Source: Setomelanomma holmii (taxonomy: Eukaryota; Ascomycota; Dothideomycetes; Pleosporales; Phaeosphaeriaceae). Taken from it: 64,000 bases of DNA. Under the pieces are notes generated by a model. It saw nothing but the letters and a program-made list of their open reading frames with translations. It ran no database searches and was not told the origin of the DNA. Made by a program: the position numbers and the translations under genes. The stretch is from contig ML978160.1 in assembly GCA_010015745.1 (NCBI GenBank), positions 62,001-126,000 of the forward strand, read 5' to 3'. Shown piece after piece: positions 31,286 through 42,169 of the stretch; position 1 is the stretch's first letter, and each line of letters begins with the position of its first letter.

Positions 31286-32441
31286 TCATTGATTCTGACC
31301 CTGCCTCTCTTGACATCTCTTATGTACAACCTTTTTCCGTTGCACTACAACAAACATTACCCAGGCTATATTTGCAAAATTTGCGCGCGCGCTCGGAGTC
31401 TTGAAGTGCAACCAATCGATCCTGCGAGGGCCGAGAAGTGCTTTGTTCAGGGACGTGGCTAGACTTCTGGTAAGATACTCGATCTGTTCCTGGTTCAGAT
31501 GATCATCGCGGAGAGCAAGGCGGAGCGTAAGATATCCGTGTGTGGGATGCTGGAAAGGAAGAGCTCTCTGCGTCGGTTCCATGGGCGCAAGAGAAATGTG
31601 ATGATCCCCTGGCGCCATACTCCACAATTGGGGTGTGGTAACGGCGTGACGCCAGTCTGATAATATTCGTTGGTGTAGACTGAATGTTGTGAATGGTTTT
31701 GGGCCCTGCTTGGTGCTCATTGCGATCAAAGCATCGAACAGGGCCCGGGTGTACATGCTCTTTCCCGTCTGCCACGTTCGCGAACTGAAATCACTCGCAG
31801 TGATCATCTCGAAGAGTCGCGTATCGTTCACGCTTCGCGGTGCCGACCTACTCGTTGTGTCCATCCTTCCTATCTTCGCATGGTTTCCAGAAGAAGCCGC
31901 GTCAAGGACGACGAGGACATCTCCCTCAACCTCTTTGGGTCGCAGAAGATGCTCAGTCCTGTCCTAGCTGACCTGAGCTTCGGTATTTGGCGAAATGACA
32001 CCGTCGTCTGCACCCAGTTCTAAGCGATTGTATACTTCATTGTAACTCCCGTATCCAATGTAGTATACAATCAACAAGCTCTGAGGCCCATCGTACTGAT
32101 ACACAAGATTCGTTACGCTCCAATCCATCTGGTGCTGGGGTTTCCTGCGGATATCAAGCTTAACGATTGTGGTATGGTATTGAAAACGTTCTTGGAGAAC
32201 TGCCTCGAGCTCTTCGATCCGTGATGGCGTTAGTGACGCGAACAATTCAGATATCGCCGCTATGAGGAAGTGATACGATTGAGATAGACGGGTGAAAACT
32301 TCCGCGTCGATGTCTGGCCTCGGTATCTGAATTTACAACACGTACCTCTTTGCGGGTGTTGAGATCATCGAGGTCATCTGCCCATCTCACAAGCAGTACG
32401 CGGCGTCTTCCTCCCGTTTCGTCTCGCGCCCTACAGCCCAT
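31286..32441 (-). pseudogene. Fungal caspase-like (C14) domain gene, disrupted
   Basis: Minus-strand trace. It starts with RVLLVRWADDLDDLNTRKEV (about 32400). The join across a GTACGTG donor and CATAG acceptor gives the wrong phase, so there is a frame problem near 32250. The trace then continues in one frame from SELFASLTPSRIEELE through VYQYDGPQSLLIVYYIGYGS to VLVVLDAASSGNHAK and the conserved tail PKPFTTFSLHQRILSDWRHA and FQHPTHGYLTLRL. A TAG at 31966-31964 interrupts this frame. In the family the active His sits in a GHG and the Cys after VLLDSC/VLDAC. Here GHG reads GYG and the Cys position is Ala. Both catalytic residues are therefore lost as well. Confidence 0.7.
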
Positions 32442-32985
32442 GAGATGCGCTCTTCAATACTGAACTGAGAAAGAGAGGATGGACCTTCTCTCAGAGCATC
32501 TTCGGGTATCTTGGTGACTTCGTGGATGTCTTGCAAGAGTGATATCCTTAAGTCGCGAGAGACGCATGAACGATGGTGCGCCACACGCGGCAAAACGACT
32601 ATCAACTGTGACAGCAAAGACAATCGTGTGGATTAAAAGAGTGGCTAAGTTAGTCGGTCTTAATAGCCTGAGTCTGGTTGGTGTAAGTGCGAACGCCGAT
32701 GTGAAGTGGGGCAGGTTGCTGAGGCAGTGTCCACACGTGGCTCTACCTGACCCTTGCTGCGGCTGAGGCTGACTTTTGCCACTCTCCTGCACATTGTCGA
32801 AGAACTTTACGATCCAGAATATTGCTCTTCAAGTCAGACAGGTCGGAGCACCGATCTAATTTGCGACAGTATAGAGCAAAGCATGGGCGAAATGCAGCCG
32901 CGACAGAGGTGGAGCCAATTGTAGCGTATGGAACAGAAGCTAACCTATGGAGCAGATTCGAGGCTGACGCGTGTTGCGTTGCTCT
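32442..32985. other. Upstream of caspase-like locus, unresolved
   Basis: Minus-strand frames here (such as VTVDSRFAACGAPSFMRLSR) may be 5' remnants of the caspase-like gene or chance. No domain recognised. Confidence 0.3.
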
Positions 32986-34069
32986 TCAAAATGGAAATAG
33001 CAGCTTCGGCACATACAGTTCCTCAAGATAAGTAACCTCGTCTGCACTCGACTCAACTTTCACGGACCCAACAGCTTGGTCGATTCTTTCCCTCGTCTCA
33101 AGACCGCATATGAGCATGCAGCCTTTGGATATCAACCACGCCTAGGAGATTTGCGCCATGGAGGCATTCTTCTCCTTGGCCAGTTCTTCAACACGTCCCA
33201 CGATACCCTCGTCCGCACTCGCTTTTCCACTTCGGAACATCATCTGCAAGAATGGATCCTTCTGCTCGCGAGAGTCGCTTCGATCGGTCCAAGGATGCGT
33301 CAAAACGCCTGCGGCAAGCGGAGACCATAAGAATAGACCGATGCCGGTGGCCTTGCAGTATGCGTTCATTTCGCGTTCCTCTTCACGGTAAAGCAGGTTG
33401 TACATTCCTTGCATGGAAATGAACTTATGCCATCCATTCTTTTCAGCGACATTTTGCAGCATCTGGAACTCCCAAGCTGCCATCTATGAACGTCGATATC
33501 AGCTCTCAAGTAAATCATATGTCTTGGAGTCGTGGTGAGCTTACCGAGCTAGCACAAATATAGCGAACCTTCCCACTCTCGACCATGTCGTTTAGAGCGT
33601 TCATGATCTCTTCTGGAGGCACATCACGATCCATTCGATGGATCTGAAGGACACCAATGTAAGTGCCCAGTCTCTCAACGCTGCGATCAACCGCATCGAG
33701 AATGTGCTTTCTGGAGAGGCCGATTCGGTTGACGCGAGGACCATCGTTAACAGTGAGTGTTGCCGGATCGATAGGTCCCTTGTTCTCGTCCACGAACTGA
33801 AAGCATTTGGACATGACGACGAGCTGCGAGCGAGGAATGTTGTAATGCTTGATAGCTGCGCCAACGATGAAAGCATATTTGAGGATGGGAAGCGCTTCGT
33901 CTTTGTCTAGAAGCCATGGCTGCCAATTCTTGTCGCCGAAGCTCATGCAACCAAGAATGACTTGGGACACTTTAAGTCCGGAGTTGCCGACCCTGTGCGA
34001 CAATCAGAATTGATGTATCTTGGAGGAGAAAGTGACTACATGCCTAACATATTTCATCTCGGAAGCCAT
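32986..34069 (-). pseudogene. Aldo/keto reductase, active-site deletion and stop
   Basis: Exon 1 is 34069-34044 (MASEMKYV). The intron 34043-33993 has donor GCATGT, a GC-AG type or a mutated GT. Exon 2 is 33992-33545, and a normal GTAAGC...ATAG intron spans 33544-33484. Exon 3 starts at 33483. The fold is clear: VGNSGLKVSQVILGCMSFG, LQIHRMDRDVPPEEIMNALN, GLFLWSPLAAGVLTHPWT. Two breaks are visible. DEALPILKYA jumps directly to FIVGAAIKHYNIPRSQLVVM, missing about 20 residues that normally carry the catalytic Asp and Tyr. TAG at 33144-33142 cuts the frame, which then continues AWLISKGCMLICGLETRERI to EELYVPK and a TGA at 32986. The Lys (MSKC) and His (QIHR) of the tetrad remain. Confidence 0.75.
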
Positions 34070-34513
34070 GCCGACGGATGCTATAATCTTTGAGTTGGAG
34101 AAAGATGTGGTGATGGAATTGAGACGTGCAAGGCGAGGCAGAAGAAGTGTTCCGCCTTGTTCTGCGACTCCTCCATCGTCTTATACCGGAATCGCGAGTC
34201 TTGGCCATAAGAAAAAGCTAAATTAGTGAGAAGAAATGATGATGGATGTGATTTTAATGTATGGTAGTCCTAGACGATATATATTAGTATATGACGTCCT
34301 TCCGTTGCCATTTTCCATGGGATTATCGCCGAAACCTCCGCCCATTATGTTCACGCCGTAGCTGCCCAGGTGACGCTACAGGAACCGAAAAATCCAAATG
34401 TGTCTTCTACTTGAATCAATCAATGCCCACAATCGCAATGATTTCGGCTTCCAATTCTGGCCGTTTTACCGTATCTCCTCTCAACGAAGTTTCGAATACA
34501 CACTTCTTTTAGT
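34070..34513. other. Divergent intergenic region
   Basis: Between the reductase relic (minus) and the NAD(P)-binding relic (plus). Nothing recognised. Confidence 0.45.
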
Positions 34514-35326
34514 ATGCCTCCTCGCGTCCTTTTGCTCGGCGGTAATGCTGCCCTTGCGCGCATGATGACTACTTCCATGCTAGCAAGATCTTGGGATGTT
34601 GTCAGCGTCTTAATAAACCCAGCACAAAAGGCGAGTATCGACCGTCTTAGCACGAAGAAACCAGGGCACGGAAGCTTGCAAATCGTCGTAAGAGACTTGG
34701 AGAGAATGGAGAGCGTGATTGAGGCTCGCAATCTTCTCAACGATACGGAACCAGCGTATGTGGTCTTTGTGGCTGGTAAGTCGAGAAGCCTTTTCTTCGC
34801 ATCATAGAGCTAGGTCCTACTCTTCGTCCTAGGGTAAATGCTGGGTGTAGCCAAGTCTGACGGAACCTCAGGCTCGATGTCAAATCCATCCGGTGTAGAT
34901 CGAGACATCTTATGCAAGCATCCGTGGACTCGGCGTCGGCAGCACCATGGTGGCCAGACAAAGAAAAATAGAGACTGGGTGCATGAAAGAGACTCATACC
35001 CCAACATTTACCGCGCCAAGATTGAGGCTGATGGGTTCCTCCACCCTCTCGCCAACAAAAGTGGTCGAGAAGATCTTCAAGGGATCAGTCTGCGGCCAAC
35101 ATGGATGACGAACGCGCGTGGCATGGGAAAGGTGTGTCTCGGGAGAACGGGCGCTGTCGGCACGGTGACGCGGCAAGATGTTGCAAATGTGGCGATGGGA
35201 TTGCTGTCGCGCAATGATACGCGTGGATAGTATGACTTGTTTGAAGGCGATGTTGAGATTGACAAGGCAATTGAGGTGGCTGTGCGAGATGGTATTGAGA
35301 GCCACGAAGGCGAAGTGAGCGTCTGA
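34514..35326 (+). pseudogene. NmrA-like NAD(P)-binding protein, frameshifted with stop
   Basis: Starts MPPRVLLLGGNAALARMMTT, a Rossmann-type N-terminus (VLLLGG followed by a short turn), with VVFVAG at the end of the second strand near 34775. An intron-like GTAAGT follows. The mid part changes frame: one frame gives GVDRDILCKH, another gives VDSASAAPWWPDKE, which fits the expected strand better. The C-terminal part IYRAKIEADGFLHPLA, LQGISLRPTW and GKVCLGRTGAVGTVTRQDVA fits the yeast YMR090W-like/NmrA short family. TAG at 35228-35230 stands where the family has Trp (RG-W-YDL), after which YDLFEGDVEIDKAIEVAVRD reads on to TGA at 35324-35326. Confidence 0.65.
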
Positions 35327-35523
35327 GAACCCTATGCCATGATCATCGTAGTGGTAAATGGACACCATGCATCATCTGAGCAATGTAACAGCGAGGCGGA
35401 GTAAGATTGCTATGTCTTGTGAAACTGTTTTGTTTGCATGCAATCTCATAATATGTGCAAGTCATAACCAGTCCGCTCACCTGATGCCGCTACATCATCA
35501 GCGAAAGGTGAAGAAAAGAATGT

Positions 35524-36101
35524 TCATGTGTATGTCGAAAGTCTAGGTACTTTCGTGCTTAGTATAATCAACATGAACGAAGGTGTTCTACTCACTCAAT
35601 CAAGTTCCCATCCGGATCTCTCACATAGAGACTCTTCATCGCCCCTTGTGCACCCGTCCTCGACACAATCTCACCGCCTTCCAGGACATGAGTACCATCA
35701 TCTTTGAGGCTCTCTAGTACTGTTTCCAGATCAGCACCATCTTCGAGTATAAAGCACAGGTCCGCAGATCCGGGCTGCACAGTCTGGGCCTTCGGCTCGA
35801 ATTCCTTCCCGGACTGGTGAAGGTTGATTTTCTGAGTGCCGAACTTCAAAGCTACCCGCTCCACGTCGGGCGATGTAGGTGAAGAGAACTTCTCGACTTT
35901 CATGCCGAGGTATTTGGAATACCATCCTGAAGTTGCGGAAACATCTCGACAGGTCAAGACGAGATGATCTAGAGAGCGAACCTTCGCAATGGAGCTGGCC
36001 ATCATGTGGGAGCGCAGGAAAGGTGACGTGGAAATCGTTTTGCGGCTGTGGAGAGATGGACGCCGAGACAAGATTGAGCTAAGAGCTTTTCGCGCGTGCA
36101 T
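35524..36101 (-). CDS. Glyoxalase/VOC-fold protein, possibly mitochondrial
   Basis: Two exons, 36101-35596 and 35542-35524, with a GTGAGT...CCTAG intron of 53 bp containing TACTAAG, give 174 residues. The last exon adds only LSTYT, replacing an early TGA and restoring the usual DPDGNLIELS end. The VOC core shows VRSLDHLVLTCRDVSATSGW, FGTQKINLHQSG, SADLCFILEDG and MKSLYVRDPDGNLIE. The metal ligands expected of the superfamily (His in LDHLVL, Glu in NLIE) are present. The N-terminus (MHARKALSSILSRRPSLHSR) is basic with Ser and no acidic residues, like a mitochondrial presequence; a second Met at residue 33 could give a cytosolic form. Activity, such as lactoylglutathione lyase or fosmidomycin-resistance type, is not determined. 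Confidence 0.85.
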
Positions 36102-36266
36102 CGAGCGTGAAGTTCGGATTCGTGAATGAGAAGATGAATGTCGGAAGCTCAGATTTGGGGATGTGGAATGCGCGCAATCGGGTTCGATTGCAACCCCGCC
36201 CTCCGCGCTAAATCGTCCCCACAGACAAACAATTCGACTCTAGACCAGCACGAACGTCATCGAATG

Positions 36267-38247
36267 TTACGGTTCGTTGTGTTCATTTGAACAGTCCTCT
36301 TCACCTATTAAATCTTCCTCGCCCATCATACCAAGAATGAAACCTACGCCAACGAAACTCCATGTGGATCCTGTCTGTCGAAGGACAATTGGCCACTCCG
36401 CGCCTTCAAGTAAGACCACAACGTCACCAGGCGCTGTCGTGCGAATTCTGATGCCTATGGAGATCGTCCCATTGTCTTGACTTCTCACGAGGATCAAGGA
36501 CTTGTCGACCAGATTCCACGAGAATTGGTTGATCAAGTCCAGTATATCCGGACCACCTTCAAGGTTGGTACCACGATGTCCAATCCGATTGGCAAGCAGC
36601 GAAGCCATGATGACTGCACAATTTGTCGTATCTTCCGACCACTCAGCTTCCGGGACTGCATTAGTGGGCTTCCAGGTGTCGGCAAGAGCTTCACCAAAGG
36701 TCAAATCGTATGTCGTGATGGGATATTGGAGAATGTCGAGCCAGTCGAAAAGTAACCTGTCGGGTTCTGTGAAGCTATCTTGCCTCAGCAGATCAGAGAG
36801 AATGTCTTCGGTATCGAAGTCGCCGCGGTAAGCGACATTCTTCTTCAGCAGATCGTAGAGCTGTTTGAAGAACATTGCTTTCTGAATGAATAGGGGCAGA
36901 ACATCTGGATCTTTGACGAGGTCGCTTGCATGTTTGGAGAAGGCGAGTGGCGCACACTGGTCGGGATGCGAGGGAAACGCCGCGGTCATAGTATGGAAGT
37001 CCGTCCACGATTCTACGGTTCCGACAATCCTTCCGCGTGAATGGAGTTCGCCCGGCTTGAGATTCAGTATCTCTTTCGATAGACTCATGATTTTCGACCC
37101 AGTGATTCTATTGCATTTTGGCGTATAGAACTTCAACTGGTCGTCCGATCAGTCTGGTACCCAGCTGGGGATTTGCGCATCTCCATCGGTGCGGCAAGCA
37201 TCGCCGAGTATTCTTAGTGTACCAGACCAAGATATCATGGCAACAGCAGCACCTTCGTAGACTTTCGCTAGCGACTTGCCATAATCGACATCAGGCAATG
37301 GAATGCCAAATGTTGTGTAAAGTGCTTGCAAACCATACATCTTGTCCTTTGGATTCGTGGCCTGCAGCTGACTGACATCCGTGAGACAAGAGGAGAGAAA
37401 CACTATACGTGGGTCTATGTCATCTTCTTGATTATCGGTCGACAAAGGTTGCCGATCAGTCTCCTGCTTCCGTATAAAATCGCGAAGAATGTTACGCAGG
37501 TCGATTGCGAGAAGACTCTTGTCAGCCTGTCGGTCGATTTGCTCGATGAAGTTATCGAACACGAGATATTTGACAGCCTTGGTATAATGCTCCCATGGTA
37601 GCAACGCGTGTCCACACATGATGCTGCACTCTTGCGCATACACTGTTTCCTGAACCGTTCAAATTCGAGAATGCCATGACTGGGAAACAAGACAGTCCAG
37701 AGAGGACGACTCAGCATCAAGAATGCCAGTTTTACGAAGTCGTTCTGTTCGAGCTGTCAGGCGTCAAGTCAACCCGGTGCTGTTGCCCGAACGTACCATC
37801 AAAGAGCAGGAACTTCGTCAGTTGACGTTGGCTTGGACACGTTCCAAGCTGATGTAGGTGCCGCAGTAGCCCATCTGTGTACTCATTGCCCTCGCCGAGT
37901 CAACATATCGTTCGCCGTGCTTTCGCGTAGACCTTGCCCATAAGAGCGACCTGCAAGTTCCGCTCCTTGACACTTTCGTCACCTTCGCCTTGGTCTATGC
38001 ATATTGCATCGACCCATCGTAGCCGACTACTATTGCCCGATCTCAGATGTCGCAGCGCAGATTGACAATTCGGCGTTACCAGCATGATTTTTCCATCACA
38101 CGCAAATGCTTCAGACCCAATACGCGCTCCCCAGACATATGAAAGCGCCTCATACTCAGCTGAATCGCTTGTGCCTGAGTATTTATCGAGACTGACTTCT
38201 AGCAAGGTCGCTTTCAGTGGCGCGTCGAAGCTAGTCGAGGGTAGCAA
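36267..38247 (-). pseudogene. HET-domain (heterokaryon incompatibility) gene, Trp-to-stop lesions
   Basis: The HET N-terminal block is plain: EYEALSYVWGA and LRWVDAICIDQGEGDE (38140-37970). The trace then meets TGA at 37902-37900 in RTIC-stop-LGEGNEYTDG, where the family has Trp before LG. A GTACGTTC...GACAG intron (about 37770-37730) follows. There is then a messy stretch with another TGA at 37661-37659 just before TVQETVYAQECSIMCGHALL. TGA at 37151-37149 lies in IPSWVPD-stop-SDDQLKFYTP, again at an expected Trp (SWVPDWS). The C-terminal region runs on to 36267. HET proteins trigger nonself recognition and cell death in filamentous fungi. As sequenced this one cannot make the full protein. 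Confidence 0.75.
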
Positions 38248-38898
38248 GCTCAGCAGACGGAGGGATCAAGGAGATGAGAGACGGCAGTGCGAGAATGTCG
38301 CATGCGACGTCAATGTACTGCTTCGTCCTTCGCGATTCTAGTCGATGTGTGGAAGTTGCAACTTCGAGTTGCGGGCTCGCGAGGCCCGCACAGAGTGGGG
38401 CGTGCGCGGTGGCTCAACGCCAGCTGTGGCGGGTGTGGCTGACAATCTCATCTTGTGCTCCCACTCTATCGAGTATTCTGAACATCTCCTGCATCTCAAG
38501 AAGAGTCACCACCACAGCTCGCCATGTGTCAGATCATAAGGCTTCCTCTGCTTTGCGGCATGGGGAATCCCTCCGCGCCTCGTCAGACATGACTCAGACG
38601 CATTAGTCACCAGCGCTGATATCCTTCACGCAAACCATGCCGGAGTTCCCTAGCAACTTCAGAGTGAAGATGAGGGTTGATTCTTCATCCCGCATTTCGG
38701 CATCTCGAAGGGCGGGCGCCATCCCGCGATGGGGAACAGTCAAGCCTAGCGCGCCCCGCAAAGTTTTGGCGATTGGTCATGGAAAAGCGGTGACGCGATG
38801 AAAAGGGCTTGACTTCAGCTGTTCGGCAGCGTCGTCTCCGTGCTATAACTCTTCCTGTTCGCATCGCATTGTGGGTTGTTGTGTACACTCATTCGAAA
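38248..38898. other. Divergent intergenic region
   Basis: Between the HET relic (minus) and the MFS transporter (plus). The true start of the HET protein may lie just inside (the frame runs upstream as SLRLLSLLPS). Otherwise nothing seen. Confidence 0.45.
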
Positions 38899-40776
38899 AT
38901 GGAGCGAGAGATGGAAATGGCCGTGAGGCCAATCAACGACCGCGTGGCGTCAGACCAGAAACTTTCAATGGAACACAGACCGGATCTCGAGCGCAACATC
39001 TCCATTGCCAGTAATGGGAGGGTCAGAAGCAAGTTCCAGATGTTTGCAATTCTTACTGCGCTTTTCGTAGGTCAAGCCGGGCGCTTAGGTCGGACGCGTC
39101 CATACGAATGTGCTGCTAACGTCTTTCCTAGCTATCATTGTTCGTAGCAGCACTGGATGCCACCATTGTCGCAACAGCAGCACCGACAATTTCTAGTGAC
39201 CTGAACTCAGCAGCCGGCTACACGTGGATCGGAGGCGCTTTTCTTCTCGCCAATGCGGCATCAGGTCCAATCTGGGCCAAGCTCTCCGATATCTGGGGCC
39301 GAAAACTCATCGTCCTGACGGCTTTGGCCATGTTCTTCGTCAGCTCAGCTATTTGTGCGACTGCCAAAACCATGGAGACACTTATTATTGGTCGCGCATT
39401 CCAAGGCGCTGCGGGTGGTGGCTTGATCCTGCTGGTACACGTGTGTATTAGCGATTTGTTCAGTTTACGACAGCGAAGCCTTTTGATGGGTTTCACCGAG
39501 GGCATCTGGGCGCTTGCAGGTGGTATTGGTCCAGTTCTCGGTGGTGTCTTCGCGAGTCTTGTATCATGGCGATGGTGCTGTGCGTTCAAACGTCCTCTTG
39601 CGCAACATGCGTCCAGCTAACGTGTTACACAGTCTATATCAATCTGCCAATCAGCGGCTTCGCTGGGGTTCTCATCCTTCTCTTCCTGGACATACGCCAC
39701 GAGCACACCTCATTCATTGATGGCATGAAAGCCCTGGATTGGTTCGGCATGTTCTCTTTCTTGGGCTTCACTCTAATGCTCTTGCTTGGCCTTGATTTTG
39801 GCGGAACGCTCTTCCCGTGGGACTCGGGCAAGGTCATCGCACTTCTAGTCGTAGGCGGTATCATGATCTTCGCTTTCATATACAGTGAGAAGCGTCTGGC
39901 GAAATACCCGCTGATCCCCATGGCGCTATTCCGCCGTCGTACGAATGTCGCTGCCTTCGCTCTGACTTTCTTCCACGGTTTTGTAAGTATCATCCTCTAC
40001 CTTCATGCATAGCCACGCTCACAATCAAGGTTTTTATCTCCGGGGAGTACTACATGCCGCTTTTCCTGCAAGCCGTTCTTGAGGCTTCGCCGCTGCGATC
40101 TGGTCTTCTACTCCTACCATTCATCGTGACTGGAGCCATCCTTGGCGTGCTGTGTGGCGTCCTCATCCACCGCACTGGTCGATTCCGCGAGATCATGTGG
40201 GTAGGAACATTCCTCCTTGCTCTTGGTTTCGGCCTGTTCATTTCCTTCGATGCATTCACCAGCACTGCCAGAGTGGTTGGCTTCTCTATGATCGCAGGTG
40301 CTGGCTCTGGTATCTTGTTTGAGGCGCCACTCATTGCCGTCCAAAGCCAAGTCGAACAGCAAAATGTCGCAAGTGCCACAGCGACCCTGTCCTTCATTCG
40401 AAACATTGGGCTGTCCATCTCCGTTGTTGTGGGTGGTACAATCTTCCAAAATTCCATGAGTAGTCGCCAATCGTTCCTGCGAACGGCTGGCTTACCTCAG
40501 GATCTGCTTCTTCAGCTTGACGGCGACAGCGCCATGGCGAATGTGATGCTGCCGAGCACTTTCGAAAACTCGGCTTGGCAGCTCGCAGCCAAGCAAGCAT
40601 TTGCTTACGCGACGCGTAACATGTGGATAACGTATACCGTGTTCGCGGTATTAGGCTTTGTTTCAAGCTTGTTCATTGAGGCTGCACATTTGGGTACCGA
40701 CCATACGGAGACTGTGACTGGGCTGAGGAAGGAGAAGCCGGATGCAGCAGAAGCAGGTTCCGGAGCAACATCATAG
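38899..40776 (+). CDS. DHA2-type MFS transporter
   Basis: Four exons, 38899-39066, 39132-39579, 39633-39982 and 40030-40776, with introns of 65, 53 and 47 bp, give 570 residues. A cytosolic N-terminus of about 45 residues precedes helix 1 (FQMFAILTALF joined to LSLFVAALDATIVATAAPTI, the drug:H+ antiporter motif D1 LDxTIVxxAxP). Motif A is in AKLSDIWGRKLIVL, motif C-like in GIWALAGGIGPVLGG, and WRWCFYINLPISG is typical after helix 6. About 14 hydrophobic helices can be counted, consistent with DHA2. Substrates could be drugs, siderophores or toxins; no biosynthetic cluster is adjacent. Plasma membrane. Confidence 0.9.
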
Positions 40777-41028
40777 ACTGGTTGTTAGCTAGATGAAGCT
40801 GATCAGAGAATTTGCTCTAGAGCGCTCGACTGTTTTGCTGCAAATGGTGAGGGTTGCCATTGGACGGACGCGACTAGTGTCGCCCCTTGCTTTCTTCCCT
40901 ATCTATCACCCACGGTGAGCATCATCACGTTTACTTGCCTTCTTTCAAGGTCCCCTCTCTCAGCAACAATCCGCGATTCATGCACTTTACAACACCCTGC
41001 GCATAGCCGACCGCCAATAGTCACAAGC

Positions 41029-41604
41029 ATGAGCTCTTACTCAACCAGCATCATGACCGCTGTCTCATCTCGTGTGGGTCATGCTGCTGTCGGTGCCATG
41101 TTGGAAGACATGGACCGCTACCTGCCATCCGACACCATCAACCGCCCAGACTACAAAGGCTGTCGCACAACTTATGGCCCCATGAACACTCTCTACAAAC
41201 AATCGGAAGTCTCGGATGACCCAGAGAAAGAATACAAAGAGCTTCGCGCATGCGAGCGAGACCTTCGCCGACGTCTCAATAACCTTCAAGCTGCCAAAGG
41301 CATACCGGAGAAGATGACGCAGTATCTGGACGAATTCAAGAACGCCATCGAGGACGCGCTGGCAAAGGGTGTCACTACCGAATTCCTGTTGCAAGGCATT
41401 GCCGACCAGCTGGAGGAGAAGCCGAATGCGCAGGCCGACCAGCATCCTGAGCTCCCCAAGATGATCCCTGACACGCGGTATAAAAAGGCCAGGGCAGAAC
41501 TCATTGAGGCGCGAAAGAAGATCCAGAAGTTGAACGAAGAGAACAACGCCTTAACCATGAAGGTCAAGCGCTTGGAGATGGAGCGCGACAGGCTTAGTAT
41601 GTGA
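41029..41604 (+). CDS. Small coiled-coil protein, unknown
   Basis: 191 residues from the ATG at 41029 (MSSYSTSIMTAVSSRVGHAA). The frame is open upstream, but that part looks like leader sequence. A central charged helix (EKEYKELRACERDLRRRLNN) and a C-terminal heptad region (KKIQKLNEENNALTMKVKRL) suggest two coiled coils. No family recognised. Conserved-looking single exon. Confidence 0.6.
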   Translation: MSSYSTSIMTAVSSRVGHAAVGAMLEDMDRYLPSDTINRPDYKGCRTTYGPMNTLYKQSEVSDDPEKEYKELRACERDLRRRLNNLQAAKGIPEKMTQYLDEFKNAIEDALAKGVTTEFLLQGIADQLEEKPNAQADQHPELPKMIPDTRYKKARAELIEARKKIQKLNEENNALTMKVKRLEMERDRLSM

Positions 41605-42169
41605 CCGAGCTTAAATGGCTCGCTTGCATGCACTGACCCTATGTGTAGGATCTCGGCGTTGAAAACGATGGTACAAGTGAAGGAATGCTGGTGCTGCGGT
41701 GGGGCGTGGGACTTGACCGAGGGATGATAATAGCGCATCAAACATGGGGTCGAGATGTGATGACGAGACATGATCAAATCTATGTTATTTTCCTACCGAC
41801 CTTAATGCATACTTCATTCTAGCGTAAATTGTGATACTTGTGTCCACACACATGTACATCAGCTCAGGACTCAAAATTGTACCCAAACAGAACCCACCGA
41901 ATCCTCACCTTCATCCACCGTGATATTGCTTGCATCCTCTTGCAACGCGACGCGGAGGACTCTGCAGCAAGATACACCCACCACTTTAGGCTTAGCGGCA
42001 ACGCTAATTTACGCGCTAGTGCTGGGCGGCATTTCACAATGACACCCAGATTACACCCTACATCAAGGTAGCACATCATCTACTTCAAGCTCTCGAATTG
42101 TCAACGAAGTCGACTTCAAAGAGGAGCCTCTCCAGTCAAGGGAGACAGCAAACGCCATCTAACCTCATC
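41605..42169. other. Intergenic
   Basis: No gene seen; includes the leader of the SRPBCC-type gene. Confidence 0.5.

Noticed and set aside
35592..35594. Early TGA ending the VOC protein at NLIE
   Set aside because: A GTGAGT...CCTAG intron with TACTAAG removes it and adds the normal last residues.
38899..40776. MFS gene as part of a secondary-metabolite cluster
   Set aside because: Neighbours are a HET relic, a coiled-coil protein and an SRPBCC protein; no synthase, P450 or pathway regulator lies nearby.
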